From the NCBI GenBank assembly GCA_903881505.1, contig CAIRTM010000022.1, positions 1 through 64,000 of the forward strand: DNA of 64,000 nucleotides, in the 5' to 3' direction. Position numbers and translations under genes: made by a program. Under the pieces are notes generated by a model. That model ran no database searches. It was given only the letters and a program-made list of their open reading frames with translations, and was not told the DNA's origin. Of the stretch, positions 1-8,272 are shown one piece after another. How positions within the stretch are numbered: the stretch's first letter is position 1; each line of letters opens with the position of its first letter. This DNA is from an uncultured delta proteobacterium. GTDB taxonomy: Bacteria; Desulfobacterota; WTBG01; CAIYCZ01; CAIRTM01.

Positions 1-506
1 AACACAAGGTAAATGAGATAATTGAATCAGTACTCCGTAAAGCTGCATGATGTATGGCGCTTTCCGGTGACGAATTTTATCAGCGCCTGCCGAAAAATGA
101 CAATTTTTGTCGGCATTTTCAATACATCCTTACGCAGCATAACCCCTTCGCAATTCCGGTCAGACCGCACGCATTGTAAATGCCCGGGCCCGCTGGCTCG
201 GCACACCGGCAGGCACTGCTGCTCTTTCTGAGGCAATTCTCCTGGCCCGTTCCGGAGCGCCTCTTCACACTGTTATAATTTTTTCGGAACAGCATGGTAT
301 AACTTTAATTAATATAGTATTTGATCGGGTCGTAAAAAGTCAGAACATGGCATGTTTCAGACGCACTCCTAAGAAGTCAGCATCCGGACTTTGCATGAGT
401 GCGGCACTGTTGTATTGCGTATATCGAATATACTGCCCGATGCAAGCGAAAGGAGGCGAAAGGGGTTCGGCGGGGCTCGTTGAAGCGCCGGCCGCGTAGC
501 GGGCAG
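1..506. other. Gene-free stretch at the window edge
   Basis: I see no convincing gene here. The only long open frames lie opposite one another at 22-236, lack a ribosome site and resemble no family. The stretch does hold a near-palindrome at 98-112, annotated separately, and lies downstream of the pilin gene that ends at 507. A gene reading leftwards could begin beyond the window edge. Confidence 0.6.
98..112. promoter_or_regulatory. Near-palindrome TGACAA-TTT-TTGTCG, putative activator site
   Basis: Fourteen consecutive bases match the palindrome at 1154-1168 exactly; only the last base differs. The arms are TGACAA and TTGTCG around a TTT spacer. The 1154 copy lies upstream of a sigma-54 promoter, so this copy may be a second binding site for the same activator. 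It would most naturally serve a gene reading leftwards out of the window, since I found no sigma-54 promoter nearby. Function is inferred from the repeat alone. Confidence 0.45.
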
Positions 507-971
507 TTACAACGTTCCGGTCCAGCGGTTGACCCCGCTGGGCCGTACTTCAATCAAGGAGCCGGGCTGGGTTGCCAGAACGCCAGTAGTCTGGAATATG
601 AAAAAATAATCAGAGCCCAGCTCTCCGCGAACCTCCAGGGGCTGGTAAATAAAATTCTGGAAGCCCTGTTCACGCATATTCTCTTTCATCGTGGTGCCGT
701 TCACCGCCATAAAAGAGCGCAGTGCAGGCCATCCGGCCTCTCCGTCAGCCCAGAGACCGACCGGAAACAGGTTGCCCTCTGATGAGGTCGCATACATTGC
801 CATTGCAGACCTGATTGCTTCGCCTGTTCCTGTTGCGGTTGCAACAATCGCCCTGGTTCTATAACGGACAAAATTCGGTACTGCAACCATGGCAAGTATG
901 CCGACGATGGCGACGACAATCATCAACTCAACCAGTGTGAAGCCCCGGAAGTCTTTGCGTTTAATCAGCAT
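507..971 (-). CDS. Type IV pilin-like protein (154 aa)
   Basis: This is a prepilin. A short basic leader (MLIKRKDFRG) is followed by the class III signal FTLVELMIVVAIVGILA, with Gly at -1, Phe at +1 and Glu at +5, as needed for cleavage and N-methylation by prepilin peptidase. The hydrophobic helix (about residues 11-32) anchors and packs the subunit; the globular part of about 120 residues is not recognised in detail. The open frame runs further upstream, but only this start gives a normal short leader; a GTG seven codons earlier is the alternative. The ribosome site is weak. No assembly genes (pilB, pilC, pilQ) lie in the window, so it may be a major pilin or a pseudopilin. Expression is probably sigma-54 dependent, from the promoter at 1053-1069. 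Confidence 0.88.
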   Translation of the reverse strand: MLIKRKDFRGFTLVELMIVVAIVGILAMVAVPNFVRYRTRAIVATATGTGEAIRSAMAMYATSSEGNLFPVGLWADGEAGWPALRSFMAVNGTTMKENMREQGFQNFIYQPLEVRGELGSDYFFIFQTTGVLATQPGSLIEVRPSGVNRWTGTL

Positions 972-1052
972 AGGCTGGCAACATTCAGTCACACATATCC
1001 GTTCATCACGCACGGTTTTCCTGCATGGGTACAATTCCTTGTTGTACTTTGT

Positions 1053-1069
1053 AAGCAATTTATATACCA
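1053..1069 (-). promoter_or_regulatory. Sigma-54 promoter of the pilin gene
   Basis: Read on the minus strand, the sequence is TGGTATATAAATTGCTT. The -24 GG and -12 GC are separated by exactly ten bases, the invariant sigma-54 spacing. Transcription would start near 1043 and leave a leader of about 72 bases before the pilin ATG. Pilin genes of proteobacteria are commonly sigma-54 dependent through PilR, and the palindrome at 1154-1168 lies at a usual enhancer distance. Confidence 0.65.
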
Positions 1070-1153
1070 CGGACCTGTTGCAAAATAAAACAAGATAAAT
1101 TGATGAGTTTAATGGTTCCGCAGGCGACGCTGCGATTGCATGCAGTCCCGGGG

Positions 1154-1168
1154 TGACAATTTTTGTCA
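1154..1168. promoter_or_regulatory. Perfect palindrome TGACAA-TTT-TTGTCA, putative enhancer
   Basis: Two perfect six-base arms surround a TTT spacer, centred about 118 bases upstream of the predicted sigma-54 start site. That is a typical position for an NtrC-family activator such as PilR, whose known pilin sites contain TGTC-type elements. A near-identical copy occurs at 98-112. The rest of 972-1477 shows no gene. Confidence 0.55.
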
Positions 1169-1477
1169 ACAATTCCAGTAACTGGTTTTTATTCAGAAAC
1201 CAATTGATATACAAACAGGCTGTTCTACAACATCCCTCCCTCAGACGATCAGCTGCGGTGGACAAGCCCGTCTGCGGCGGTGCGCTGCACAAGGCTAACG
1301 CACACATATGCCTGCTTCACAATGATTGCCTGCACGCTGGTTGCACAGAGCGCGTACGCCTTGCAACCGGTCATTTTTGAACATCCTGTATAAAAATACT
1401 TTTGCAAGAACCTGCCGGGCAGCGTGTACGGCATGCTTTTAAAGACTCCTGGATACCGGCGAAGCCCGGCGTGTACC

Positions 1478-2005
1478 TCAGCGTGCGCCTGCAGCTACAA
1501 ACGCGCCGACAAACACGAAGATGATGATCATTTGAATGATCCAGCCGATCACACACACGGCTATGGCGCGGCCCGTGCTGTTGTAGTCGAGCGCCTGCCG
1601 CACGGCAATGACCATGGCAACCAGCATCCAGATGCCCGCAACCAGGTTAACAACGGTATTCAGGCCCGGGATGATGCCAAGGATGCGGATCACGCCGGGA
1701 GAGCTTGAAAACCCGATCGTACGCAGCAACTCGCCAGCGTCGGCTTTGGTCTGCGGCTCGGCCAGGAATTTGGTGCCGATAAAGTAGGTAAGGTACGCCC
1801 ACACGTACCAGCCGATGAGCGAGATCACGGTCCCGAGCAGGATGCCCGTGATGCCGGTTCCCATGCTTCCGATTCCGGCCGCAAGGCTTGAGATCACGAC
1901 CACGAGCGTTGCCTGTCCCAGCATCGACTTGTCGGCTTCAACTGTCTCATACAACGTAACATCCAGCTTTGCTGCGCGCAGCATGTTGTCAAGAAGCTGA
2001 TTCAT
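1478..2005 (-). CDS. Yip1-family membrane protein (175 aa)
   Basis: A short cytoplasmic N-terminus (about 35 residues) is followed by five hydrophobic segments, the layout of the bacterial Yip1/YIP1-domain proteins. These have no defined biochemical role. The second and third membrane segments are Gly-rich, and the loop before the third carries the family-like 'F..G.F.aEP' region. The start at 2005 is chosen because a strong GGGAGGG ribosome site lies just upstream; the longer open frame continues into the remnant of an acetyltransferase gene and is not coding. The gene stands 37 bases after that remnant and could be read from the same transcript as the metal exporter further upstream. Confidence 0.75.
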   Translation of the reverse strand: MNQLLDNMLRAAKLDVTLYETVEADKSMLGQATLVVVISSLAAGIGSMGTGITGILLGTVISLIGWYVWAYLTYFIGTKFLAEPQTKADAGELLRTIGFSSSPGVIRILGIIPGLNTVVNLVAGIWMLVAMVIAVRQALDYNSTGRAIAVCVIGWIIQMIIIFVFVGAFVAAGAR

Positions 2006-2042
2006 GGCACCCTCCCTTTCAAAGTGTGTTTGGTCCTTAGTA

Positions 2043-2343
2043 TCATACAATTTCCGGGTAATGCAAAATGTTTTCATGCGCTCCTGCGGCGCTGAAGCCG
2101 AATCTGCCGTAACAGGCGGGGTCGCCGTATACGAACAGGATATGCACACCGCTGCCCGTGAGCATCTGGATGCCGTGCCGTATGAGTTGTGATCCGATGC
2201 CGTGTTGCTGATAGCCGGGCTTTTACGCCGAGCGGGGAGAGGATATATCCCCGCAGATGTTCGCTGCCGCCGATTTTCAGCGGGCTGAACGCAATGTGGC
2301 CGATTATGGTCCCGTCGCAGTTCGTATGCGCATGGCGTGAGAT
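2043..2343 (-). pseudogene. Broken GNAT acetyltransferase (YhbS-like)
   Basis: Two pieces of one GNAT protein lie in different frames. The upstream piece reads DGTIIGHIAFSPLKIGG...LGVK; the downstream piece, one frame over, reads PGYQQHGIGSQLI...VYGDPACYGRFGFSAAG and ends at TGA (2045-2043). Together they cover the acetyl-CoA loop (Q-x-H-G-I-G) and the C-terminal half of a YhbS-type N-acetyltransferase. The frame changes near 2215-2221, where GTAAAAGCCCGG appears to hold one extra base. About 40-50 N-terminal residues are missing and no start codon or ribosome site fits, because the preceding metal-exporter gene ends at 2388. A sequencing error could explain the frameshift but not the missing 5' end. 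Confidence 0.75.
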
Positions 2344-2387
2344 CCCGGAAAGCAGAAAAAATAACCCCCTCACCTTTTTCCCGGCTG

Positions 2388-3344
2388 TCAGGTGCTGTCT
2401 GTTTGCAGGGGAACACACGGCTCACCCGTGCATTGATGTATTTCAACGGTTATATGCGACAGGTGCTGAACGCTGCTCAGGAGGTTCTTGTAATGTGCTA
2501 CGGGTTTGGGGTAATGCGTGACAAGCGAAATTATCGCCGCGTAATCGTCAGGCCCGACTTTCCACAGATGGAGATCGCAGATACGGTTGTCGGAATCCGA
2601 CTCCAGCGCTGCCCTGATCAGCAGCTTTGTGTCCTCTGCGATGCTTTCATCCAGCAATATGGGACTTGTTTCCTTCAACAGGCCCAGCGACCAGCGTGTT
2701 ATTACCAGGGCGCCGACCATGCCCATGAGCGGATCAAGCCGGTTCCACCCCAGCATTTTACCAAATACCAGCGCCACAATCGCCAGTATCGACGTCAGGG
2801 CATCCGCCAGCACATGAAAATACGCGGCCTTCAGGTTGTGGTCGTGATGGCGGTGATGATCATCATGTGCATGAGCATGGTCGTGATCATGATGGCCCTG
2901 CAGTATGAAAGCGCACACAGCATTAACGAGCAGGCCGAGCAGCGCGACGCCGATTGCTTCGTTGAAATGGATGGTTTGCGGGTTTACTATGCGCTGCAGC
3001 GATTCAACGGCCATCACCAGGGCGACCACGAATAAAGCAATCGAGCTCGCGAAGCCGCCCAGTACGGTTACTTTGCCCGTGCCGAAGGCAAAGCGGGACG
3101 TGTGCTGATGCTTCCTGGCATACCTGTAGGCGAATATCGCAATGAGAAAGGCGGCAACATGCGTTCCCATGTGCCAGCCGTCCGCCAGCAATGCCATGGA
3201 ACCGAATGCAATGCCGGCAATGATTTCAACAACCATTGTCACGGCGGTCATTATCAGGACGTACCTGGTCAGCCGTTCGCCCTGTTCGTGGATCACCGCG
3301 AAATCGTGGCTGTGCCGCCATGCGTCAAGGTTGTGTGTGTGCAT
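2388..3344 (-). CDS. CDF-family divalent metal exporter, DmeF-like (318 aa)
   Basis: This is a cation diffusion facilitator, an inner-membrane proton antiporter exporting Zn, Co or Ni from the cytoplasm. It has six predicted membrane segments. The first pair carries the metal-site sequence SMALLADGWHMGTH, typical of the DmeF branch. A His-rich loop of alternating H and D (near residue 160) lies between segments four and five, and a soluble C-terminal domain follows. The N-terminus (HTHNLDAWRHSHDF) also matches DmeF proteins. I start at 3344 because CCGGAGAG lies six bases upstream; an in-frame ATG at 3368 lacks such a site. The metal cannot be fixed from sequence; DmeF members favour Co/Ni or Zn. 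Confidence 0.88.
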   Translation of the reverse strand: MHTHNLDAWRHSHDFAVIHEQGERLTRYVLIMTAVTMVVEIIAGIAFGSMALLADGWHMGTHVAAFLIAIFAYRYARKHQHTSRFAFGTGKVTVLGGFASSIALFVVALVMAVESLQRIVNPQTIHFNEAIGVALLGLLVNAVCAFILQGHHDHDHAHAHDDHHRHHDHNLKAAYFHVLADALTSILAIVALVFGKMLGWNRLDPLMGMVGALVITRWSLGLLKETSPILLDESIAEDTKLLIRAALESDSDNRICDLHLWKVGPDDYAAIISLVTHYPKPVAHYKNLLSSVQHLSHITVEIHQCTGEPCVPLQTDST

Positions 3345-3471
3345 GTATTCTCTCCGGTTGTGTGCCATGCGCTCAGGGCAGGGCCCTCAGAGAGCGGCAC
3401 GGGTGCGGTGCAGCCGAATCCGCCGGTTGTTCTTTCAACTTCGGTTGCGTGGGGTACGCCCGTCTGCCGCC

Positions 3472-3984
3472 TCACCTGACCAGATGCAATACCTTCGCCA
3501 GCTCAGCGTGAAAATAGACTGAGCGTATCAACGCGGGGATCAGCATGAAAACCATTGCGCCCACGGCGCATGAAAGCCCCATGTTTTTCCAGGTCAGCAG
3601 GCGCTTCCGGCCCTGCATTGCCATGAAACAGACGCCGCCGGGTATGTACAGGAGCGCCGCCGTCACAACGCCGGGTGAGTACTCACCGCTCAGAACAGTG
3701 GCTGAGATATGCAGGAAGGCATTACTCAGAACCCACATGGCGGCAGACATCCCGAGCCACAGGTGTTTGACCGGATTTTTATAGTACAAAAAGCAGGCCA
3801 GGGTCAGCACAGCAAAGAAGCCGGCATTGCCCAGCAGGTTCTGCGTCCAGTCAAAACTGCCGAAGTACCGGTCAGCCCACGCAACAAATCCGCAGCTGAA
3901 TTCCTCTGCCATGTGAAGGGCGTACAGCAGACAGAGGATAAAAACAGCCCCCGGCCTCTCATTCCAGTCCCGCAGTTTTCGCAT
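3472..3984 (-). CDS. HXXEE-domain membrane protein (170 aa)
   Basis: The protein has four to five hydrophobic segments. The sequence LHMAEEF near residue 24 is the signature His-x-x-Glu-Glu of the HXXEE domain, and a second conserved-looking His lies in FLHIS near residue 92, followed by YSPG. Family members are small integral membrane proteins; the conserved polar residues inside the membrane suggest metal binding or an enzyme, but no activity is established. The gene follows the metal exporter's start on the same strand after about 130 bases, and no shared promoter was found. Confidence 0.7.
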   Translation of the reverse strand: MRKLRDWNERPGAVFILCLLYALHMAEEFSCGFVAWADRYFGSFDWTQNLLGNAGFFAVLTLACFLYYKNPVKHLWLGMSAAMWVLSNAFLHISATVLSGEYSPGVVTAALLYIPGGVCFMAMQGRKRLLTWKNMGLSCAVGAMVFMLIPALIRSVYFHAELAKVLHLVR

Positions 3985-4033
3985 GCCGTGTCCTTTAACA
4001 GCACAGGGCTGTCAGCTTTTCGACCATCCCTTT

Positions 4034-4357
4034 TTAGGGCCCGTGCAGCAGCTCGCGTATGTCGCCGTTCATGAAGTGGCAGATGCTCACGTCGCCGCCG
4101 AGCCGGGGCTTTTTGAATGAAAAGGAGTAGACCCAGGCAAGCCCCTTGCCCGGGTTGCCGTCGAAATAGCGCAGCGTAATGCCGGAAAGGTATTTGTCGG
4201 AGTAGTCCTGTCTGGCGCCGTCTTTGAGAAAGCGCTTTATGCGCTCCACGGAATCAAACAGGCTGATCGCCGGAGCTGTGTCCGCAGGCGCCTGCGCCCG
4301 AGCCGGCGCTGCCGGGCAGGCGCTGAGCAACAGGGCAAGGAATACGAGCGTTTTCAT
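4034..4357 (-). CDS. Small secreted protein of unknown function (107 aa)
   Basis: I do not recognise the family. A signal peptide is clear: MKTLVFLALLLSACPAAPARAQA, with likely cleavage after ARA. The Cys at residue 14 sits in LLLSAC, so a lipoprotein is also possible (L-S-A-C lipobox). The mature part of about 85 residues contains one further Cys and ends in a short hydrophilic tail. It lies 49 bases beyond the HXXEE gene start and reads the same way. Confidence 0.55.
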   Translation of the reverse strand: MKTLVFLALLLSACPAAPARAQAPADTAPAISLFDSVERIKRFLKDGARQDYSDKYLSGITLRYFDGNPGKGLAWVYSFSFKKPRLGGDVSICHFMNGDIRELLHGP

Positions 4358-4470
4358 TTTTTTAGGCGGAGTTTACATTACCGTGTGATCATCGCTGCGA
4401 TTGCTCAGTCAGATTAAATCTAGCATTTTTATCTGTCCGTAACAATACGGCCGGCCCGTAAGCTCGATCC

Positions 4471-5892
4471 CTATAGAGATTGGATCTTTTTGAGCAGTGT
4501 GTATCCGCGAAAGCGGAAGCCGGCATCCGGCCTGTATCCCTTGACAATCCGCGGGTCCCTGGCGCTCTGCTCGTGTGACCACAGCGGTTCATGCAGAAGG
4601 ATATAGTCCGGGCTGTAGTGGCTCAGCCATTCGCAAAATTTTTTTTCGGCGATAAATTCCGCGTTTAAAGGCGTCACCAGGCCAAGGATATCAATGATAT
4701 GGCGATCGGAGTACCAGCCTATGGTGCCGATCTCAACCATGGCAATGCTGGCCGCGGGCGCCGTGTTCTGTTTTATCCACATGCCTATCTGCCTGTAGGC
4801 CTCACGTGGCCTTGCTGGCTGGTTGGAATACAGGCATCCCATGCATACGAGATAAGCCCCGAGCACGGCCGCCACCGGCACGCCCGGCCATGGGCTGATC
4901 CGGCCATGCCTGCGCTGCAGCAGGCCGAGCACACCCAGGGCGGCATACACGCTGCCGAAGGCAAATACGGGTGTGTAGTACCAGTGATAATTCGGGACCC
5001 CGGCCGCCGCGCAGCCTGCGACATATGCCAGTACATACGGCACAGCAACCCGGGTCAGCATGCTCCGGCGGAACTGCCACAGGCCGAGCAGAGCGCAGCC
5101 AAAGCAGACAATCATATAAAGGCTGTCAGCGTGGAATGCCCGCCCTTTCAGATAGCCGCACGAGTTCAGAAACAGCCACCCCGAACCCCAGAGGCCGGAC
5201 TTTCCCTGGCCCAGTTTGGCAGTGATGGAATCGGGCAGGACATGCCCGTAATAGCAATAATTGAACCCATAGCTTGCACCGACCAGCGCAATCGGCGCAA
5301 TAAAATATGCGCTATGGGGCAGGCGCCTGTTCTGTAACCAGTAATCAAACAGAACAACCAGGGGTAAAAGCCCGCCTTCGGCTCGCGTTATACAGAGCAG
5401 GCCCGCGCACACGCTGCACCAGAATAATCGCCTGGCCTGATACGCCCACAGCAGCAGCGCGCTCAGCATGATGAGCAGCGTGCTTTCCATGCCATAGGTT
5501 TCATAGATAAACGGCGGGGTCAGCCCGATGACCACAACCATCAGCATCTGATACAGCACATTGCCGCGCCAGCATATCCGGGCCATCACAACGGCAAATA
5601 TCCAGAAGCATGCGGTTGATACAATGATAACCGTCGCCTGAAGATCCTTGAGTATCCACGCCATCAGCAGCACAAGGCAGGTAAAAAGGGGAGAGGTCAG
5701 GCCGTTGAATTTTTCGCCTGTATTATAGACAAGGCCATGGCCATCAAGGCAATTTCTTACGTAGCGCAGATAGATCAGCGCATCGTCGAGCTGCGTACCC
5801 CGCTTTACGTAGGAGAAGTAAAAAATGGGAAGTCCGGCCAGCGCCATAAGCATCAGCCAGGTCAGGGCACGGCGATGATTTGTTTTCAGCAT
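4471..5892 (-). CDS. GT-C-like polytopic membrane protein (473 aa)
   Basis: Around ten membrane segments and an N-terminal periplasmic loop with QLDDALIYLRY and, slightly later, FNGLTSPL form the typical layout of GT-C glycosyltransferases, where the acidic pair in the first loop binds the lipid-phosphate sugar donor and divalent metal. The C-terminal 120 residues are soluble, as in arabinosyl- and mannosyltransferases of this fold. The sequence is closest in style to bacterial proteins annotated as hypothetical membrane glycosyltransferases using polyprenyl-phosphate sugars. Donor and acceptor are unknown. It stands alone, read away from the OmpA-type lipoprotein gene. Two further proteins of this general type lie at 41.7-45.4 kb. 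Confidence 0.65.
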   Translation of the reverse strand: MLKTNHRRALTWLMLMALAGLPIFYFSYVKRGTQLDDALIYLRYVRNCLDGHGLVYNTGEKFNGLTSPLFTCLVLLMAWILKDLQATVIIVSTACFWIFAVVMARICWRGNVLYQMLMVVVIGLTPPFIYETYGMESTLLIMLSALLLWAYQARRLFWCSVCAGLLCITRAEGGLLPLVVLFDYWLQNRRLPHSAYFIAPIALVGASYGFNYCYYGHVLPDSITAKLGQGKSGLWGSGWLFLNSCGYLKGRAFHADSLYMIVCFGCALLGLWQFRRSMLTRVAVPYVLAYVAGCAAAGVPNYHWYYTPVFAFGSVYAALGVLGLLQRRHGRISPWPGVPVAAVLGAYLVCMGCLYSNQPARPREAYRQIGMWIKQNTAPAASIAMVEIGTIGWYSDRHIIDILGLVTPLNAEFIAEKKFCEWLSHYSPDYILLHEPLWSHEQSARDPRIVKGYRPDAGFRFRGYTLLKKIQSL

Positions 5893-5959
5893 ATGGAAAT
5901 CTGAATATTAATCAAATCCTGGAATCGGAAGACTGAGCATCATGAACTCAGGAAGCGAT

Positions 5960-6090
5960 TTCTGGGTACCGGTCTGAACCGGTATGACGGGTTAATTGCA
6001 ATGCCTTCTTATTCGTCACTCCTGCGAAGGCCGGAAGTCCAGTCTTATAATCCATGTTTTTGTCTTGCCCGATAGCGATGACGGGCCGCA
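5960..6090. repeat. Putative dispersed palindromic repeat in a gene-free gap
   Basis: The gap 5893-6347 contains no gene. Within it, TACCGGT-CTGA-ACCGGTA (5967-5984) is a perfect hairpin, and TATGACGGG shortly after is echoed by GATGACGGG near 6076-6084. Between them lies CACTCCTGCGAAGGCCGGAAG, which resembles the abundant intergenic repeats of proteobacteria around a 'CCTGCGAAGGCAGG' core. I see no second copy in this window, so membership in a repeat family is a guess from resemblance. Confidence 0.4.
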
Positions 6091-6347
6091 TGCGCGATGT
6101 GCCCCGGTGCGGTTTTGGTGAATTCCGCATGGTTGTGGAAAATACTATACTAATCGGTTTTATTGCGCAAACGGAAAAAGGCCTTCATTCGGCGCAACAG
6201 CAGCCTGCGCCACAACGGGTATGCCGCGTATGTGCGTAGTTTTATCATTGCAATACTTTTTCAGGCGGTCTATATGTGTTTGTGTAAGCTCCAACCGGGG
6301 AAACGGATCAACCCGCCGACCATTTATCAAACACAGGAGGAGGACCC

Positions 6348-7472
6348 ATGAAACGCCACATGCACGTATTTGTCAGCCTGGCCCTGGCTGCTTTTTTGTT
6401 CGGGTGCGCGGCCGTTACGCAGCCGCCGCAGGCCTGCAGCCCGCCTGCACAACAGGCGCGGCTCGTCCAGAAAGCCGATAATTTCCTCGTCATACTTGAT
6501 ACGTCCGAAACCATGGCAGGGCAGTACAAAACCGCAAGCGCCCTGCAGCTGGCCACATGCACCGTTGCGCGCATGAACCAGTGCATACCCGACATCAGGC
6601 TCAACGGGGGTCTGCGGGTCTACGGGCGTGGCTACTGGCTTTTTTCGATCGGCCAGACTGACCTGCTCTACGGGATGACCCCGTATGAAAAGTCCGGCTT
6701 GTCGGAGGCCTTGGGTAACGTGACCCTGGCCTGCGGTGATTCGCCCATGGCAAAAGCCCTGACCAGGGCGACCGAAGACCTCAAGCCGCTATCCGGCACA
6801 AGCGCTGTCATACTGGTCAGCGACGGGAAAGCGACCGATCAGGGTGTGACGGAGGCTGCCCAGGCCATGAAAAAGGCCTTCGGCGACAGGGTATGCATAT
6901 ACACGATCCAGATCGGCGATGATTATAACGGCGCAAAGCTGCTGGAGCAGATTGCGAAGATCGGCGGCTGCGGCTTCAGCGTCAATGCCGACAAGCTGGC
7001 GGGCTGCTCTGAAATGAGCGCGTTTGTTGAGCAGGTTTTTTTTACGAATACATGCCCTGATGCCGACGGCGACAGCGTGTGCGACGGCAAGGATGCGTGC
7101 CCGGGAACGCCTGCCGGGGCAAAGGTGAACGCGCAGGGCTGCTGGGTGATCGAGGATGTGCTGTTTGATTTAAACAAGGCGGTGCTCAAACCCGCTGCCG
7201 CCCCGGTGCTGGATCAGTGCGTGGCGGTGCTGAAAAAGTGCCCTTCCGTGAAAATAAGCATCGAAGGGCATACCGACAATACGGGGAGCGCGGGCTATAA
7301 CCTGGATCTTTCCCGCAGGCGGGCCGAAGCGGTACAGCGCTATTTCGCTGAGCACGGCATCTGCGCCGCGAACCTTTCGGCACAGGGTTTCGGCCTTTCA
7401 AAGCCCGCGGCTTCAAACAGCACGCCTCAAGGCAGGGCGAAGAACCGTCGCGTTGAGCTCCATGTGAAATAA
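6348..7472 (+). CDS. VWA-TSP3-OmpA lipoprotein (374 aa)
   Basis: An outer-membrane lipoprotein that should bind peptidoglycan. The signal peptide ends in the lipobox LFGC (Cys near residue 20). A von Willebrand A domain follows (about 45-215) with a MIDAS-like DTSET and ILVSDGK at the second strand. Next is a calcium-binding thrombospondin-3-type segment (DADGDSVCDGKDACPGTPAG, about 240-262), then a full OmpA C-terminal domain (about 270-374) with the diaminopimelate-binding motif region GHTDNTGS...NLDLSRRRAEAV and NRRVEL at the end. OmpA plus TSP3 is common; the inserted VWA is less so. The ribosome site AGGAGGA is strong. It is a single-gene unit ending at the terminator 7495-7528. Confidence 0.88.
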   Translation: MKRHMHVFVSLALAAFLFGCAAVTQPPQACSPPAQQARLVQKADNFLVILDTSETMAGQYKTASALQLATCTVARMNQCIPDIRLNGGLRVYGRGYWLFSIGQTDLLYGMTPYEKSGLSEALGNVTLACGDSPMAKALTRATEDLKPLSGTSAVILVSDGKATDQGVTEAAQAMKKAFGDRVCIYTIQIGDDYNGAKLLEQIAKIGGCGFSVNADKLAGCSEMSAFVEQVFFTNTCPDADGDSVCDGKDACPGTPAGAKVNAQGCWVIEDVLFDLNKAVLKPAAAPVLDQCVAVLKKCPSVKISIEGHTDNTGSAGYNLDLSRRRAEAVQRYFAEHGICAANLSAQGFGLSKPAASNSTPQGRAKNRRVELHVK

Positions 7473-7494
7473 TGAGAAAGAAGTATGTGCGTTC

Positions 7495-7528
7495 GGGGCG
7501 GATTCATGCGTGAATCCGCCCCTTTTTT
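7495..7528 (+). terminator. Rho-independent terminator after the OmpA-type gene
   Basis: A perfect 12-base stem (GGGGCGGATTCA / TGAATCCGCCCC) with a TGCG loop is followed by six T residues, 22 bases after the stop codon of the VWA-OmpA gene. The T run touches the stop codon of the opposing acetyltransferase gene. The other strand lacks a T run, so the terminator acts in one direction. Confidence 0.9.
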
Positions 7529-8099
7529 ATGCGTCCTGCCCGATAACGCCGTGGCCGGCAGCGCCGGTGGCCTGCAATGCTTCGTATTCGCTTTTCAGCA
7601 TGCCGAAGCGGCAGGTGTTGTACCATTGTCCGTCGAGGTGGATTTCTTCGCGGTAGACGCCTTCCTGGACAAAGCCCGCGCGCCTGACAATGTCGATCAT
7701 GCGGGTGTTGGGGCCTGCGCAGTGCAGGTATAGTTTGTGCAGGCCCTGTTTATTGAAGGCGCATTCCATAAGGTGCGCAACAATGCGCCGTCCGAAACCT
7801 CTGCCGGCGCAGGCCGGGTTGACGATGATCGAGAGTTCGCCGCAGCCGTGTTTGGGGTGGATGTAGTGCACAAGGCCCAGGCCCACGGCCGTGTCGGCGC
7901 AGGCTGCCGGCGCTGTCCGGTAGAAAAACATGCGCGCATCGGTTTCCTGCTCGCGCGCAAGCCATCGCCTGAGCTCGTCCATGCTCATGGGGCGGTAGAG
8001 AGAGTAGAGGTTGCGGTGCACGGCCGGCTCGCGCAGCCATGTTTCGAGGTGCTGCAGTTGTTCTTCTGTGAACGTTGCGGCGTACAGGGGCATGTCCAT
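7527..8099 (-). CDS. GNAT-family N-acetyltransferase (190 aa)
   Basis: The acetyl-CoA loop is visible as ELSIIVNPACAGRGFGRRIVAHLM (a Q/R-x-x-G-x-G variant, A-G-R-G-F-G), followed by the later RimJ/RimL-like sequence LHC...RMIDIVRRAGFVQEGVYREE, which is typical of enzymes acetylating protein N-termini or small amines. Substrate unknown. I place the start at the ATG at 8099, with AGGA eight bases upstream; two codons at 8159 are in frame but lack a ribosome site. It converges with the OmpA-type gene. It is unrelated to the broken GNAT gene at 2.0 kb except by fold. Confidence 0.8.
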   Translation of the reverse strand: MDMPLYAATFTEEQLQHLETWLREPAVHRNLYSLYRPMSMDELRRWLAREQETDARMFFYRTAPAACADTAVGLGLVHYIHPKHGCGELSIIVNPACAGRGFGRRIVAHLMECAFNKQGLHKLYLHCAGPNTRMIDIVRRAGFVQEGVYREEIHLDGQWYNTCRFGMLKSEYEALQATGAAGHGVIGQDA

Positions 8100-8272
8100 T
8101 TCAGTTGTCCTATCGGGGAGGCGTTCAACAATAGGTTGCACTATGGGTGCGTACATCATATAATTACCGCTGTTTTTTTGTCAAACACATTGGCGCCTGT
8201 ATGGCTGACGGGGCTGATCCGGCTGCTGTCGTGGCCATGCCGTGAACCCGACATTGCAAAGGAGACTGTTGT

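Noticed and set aside
22..236. Two overlapping open frames on opposite strands
   Set aside because: No ribosome site and no resemblance to any family; typical chance frames of a GC-rich genome.
2215..2226. Programmed frameshift in the acetyltransferase
   Set aside because: No slippery heptamer, stimulator or start region is present; decay or a sequencing error is simpler.
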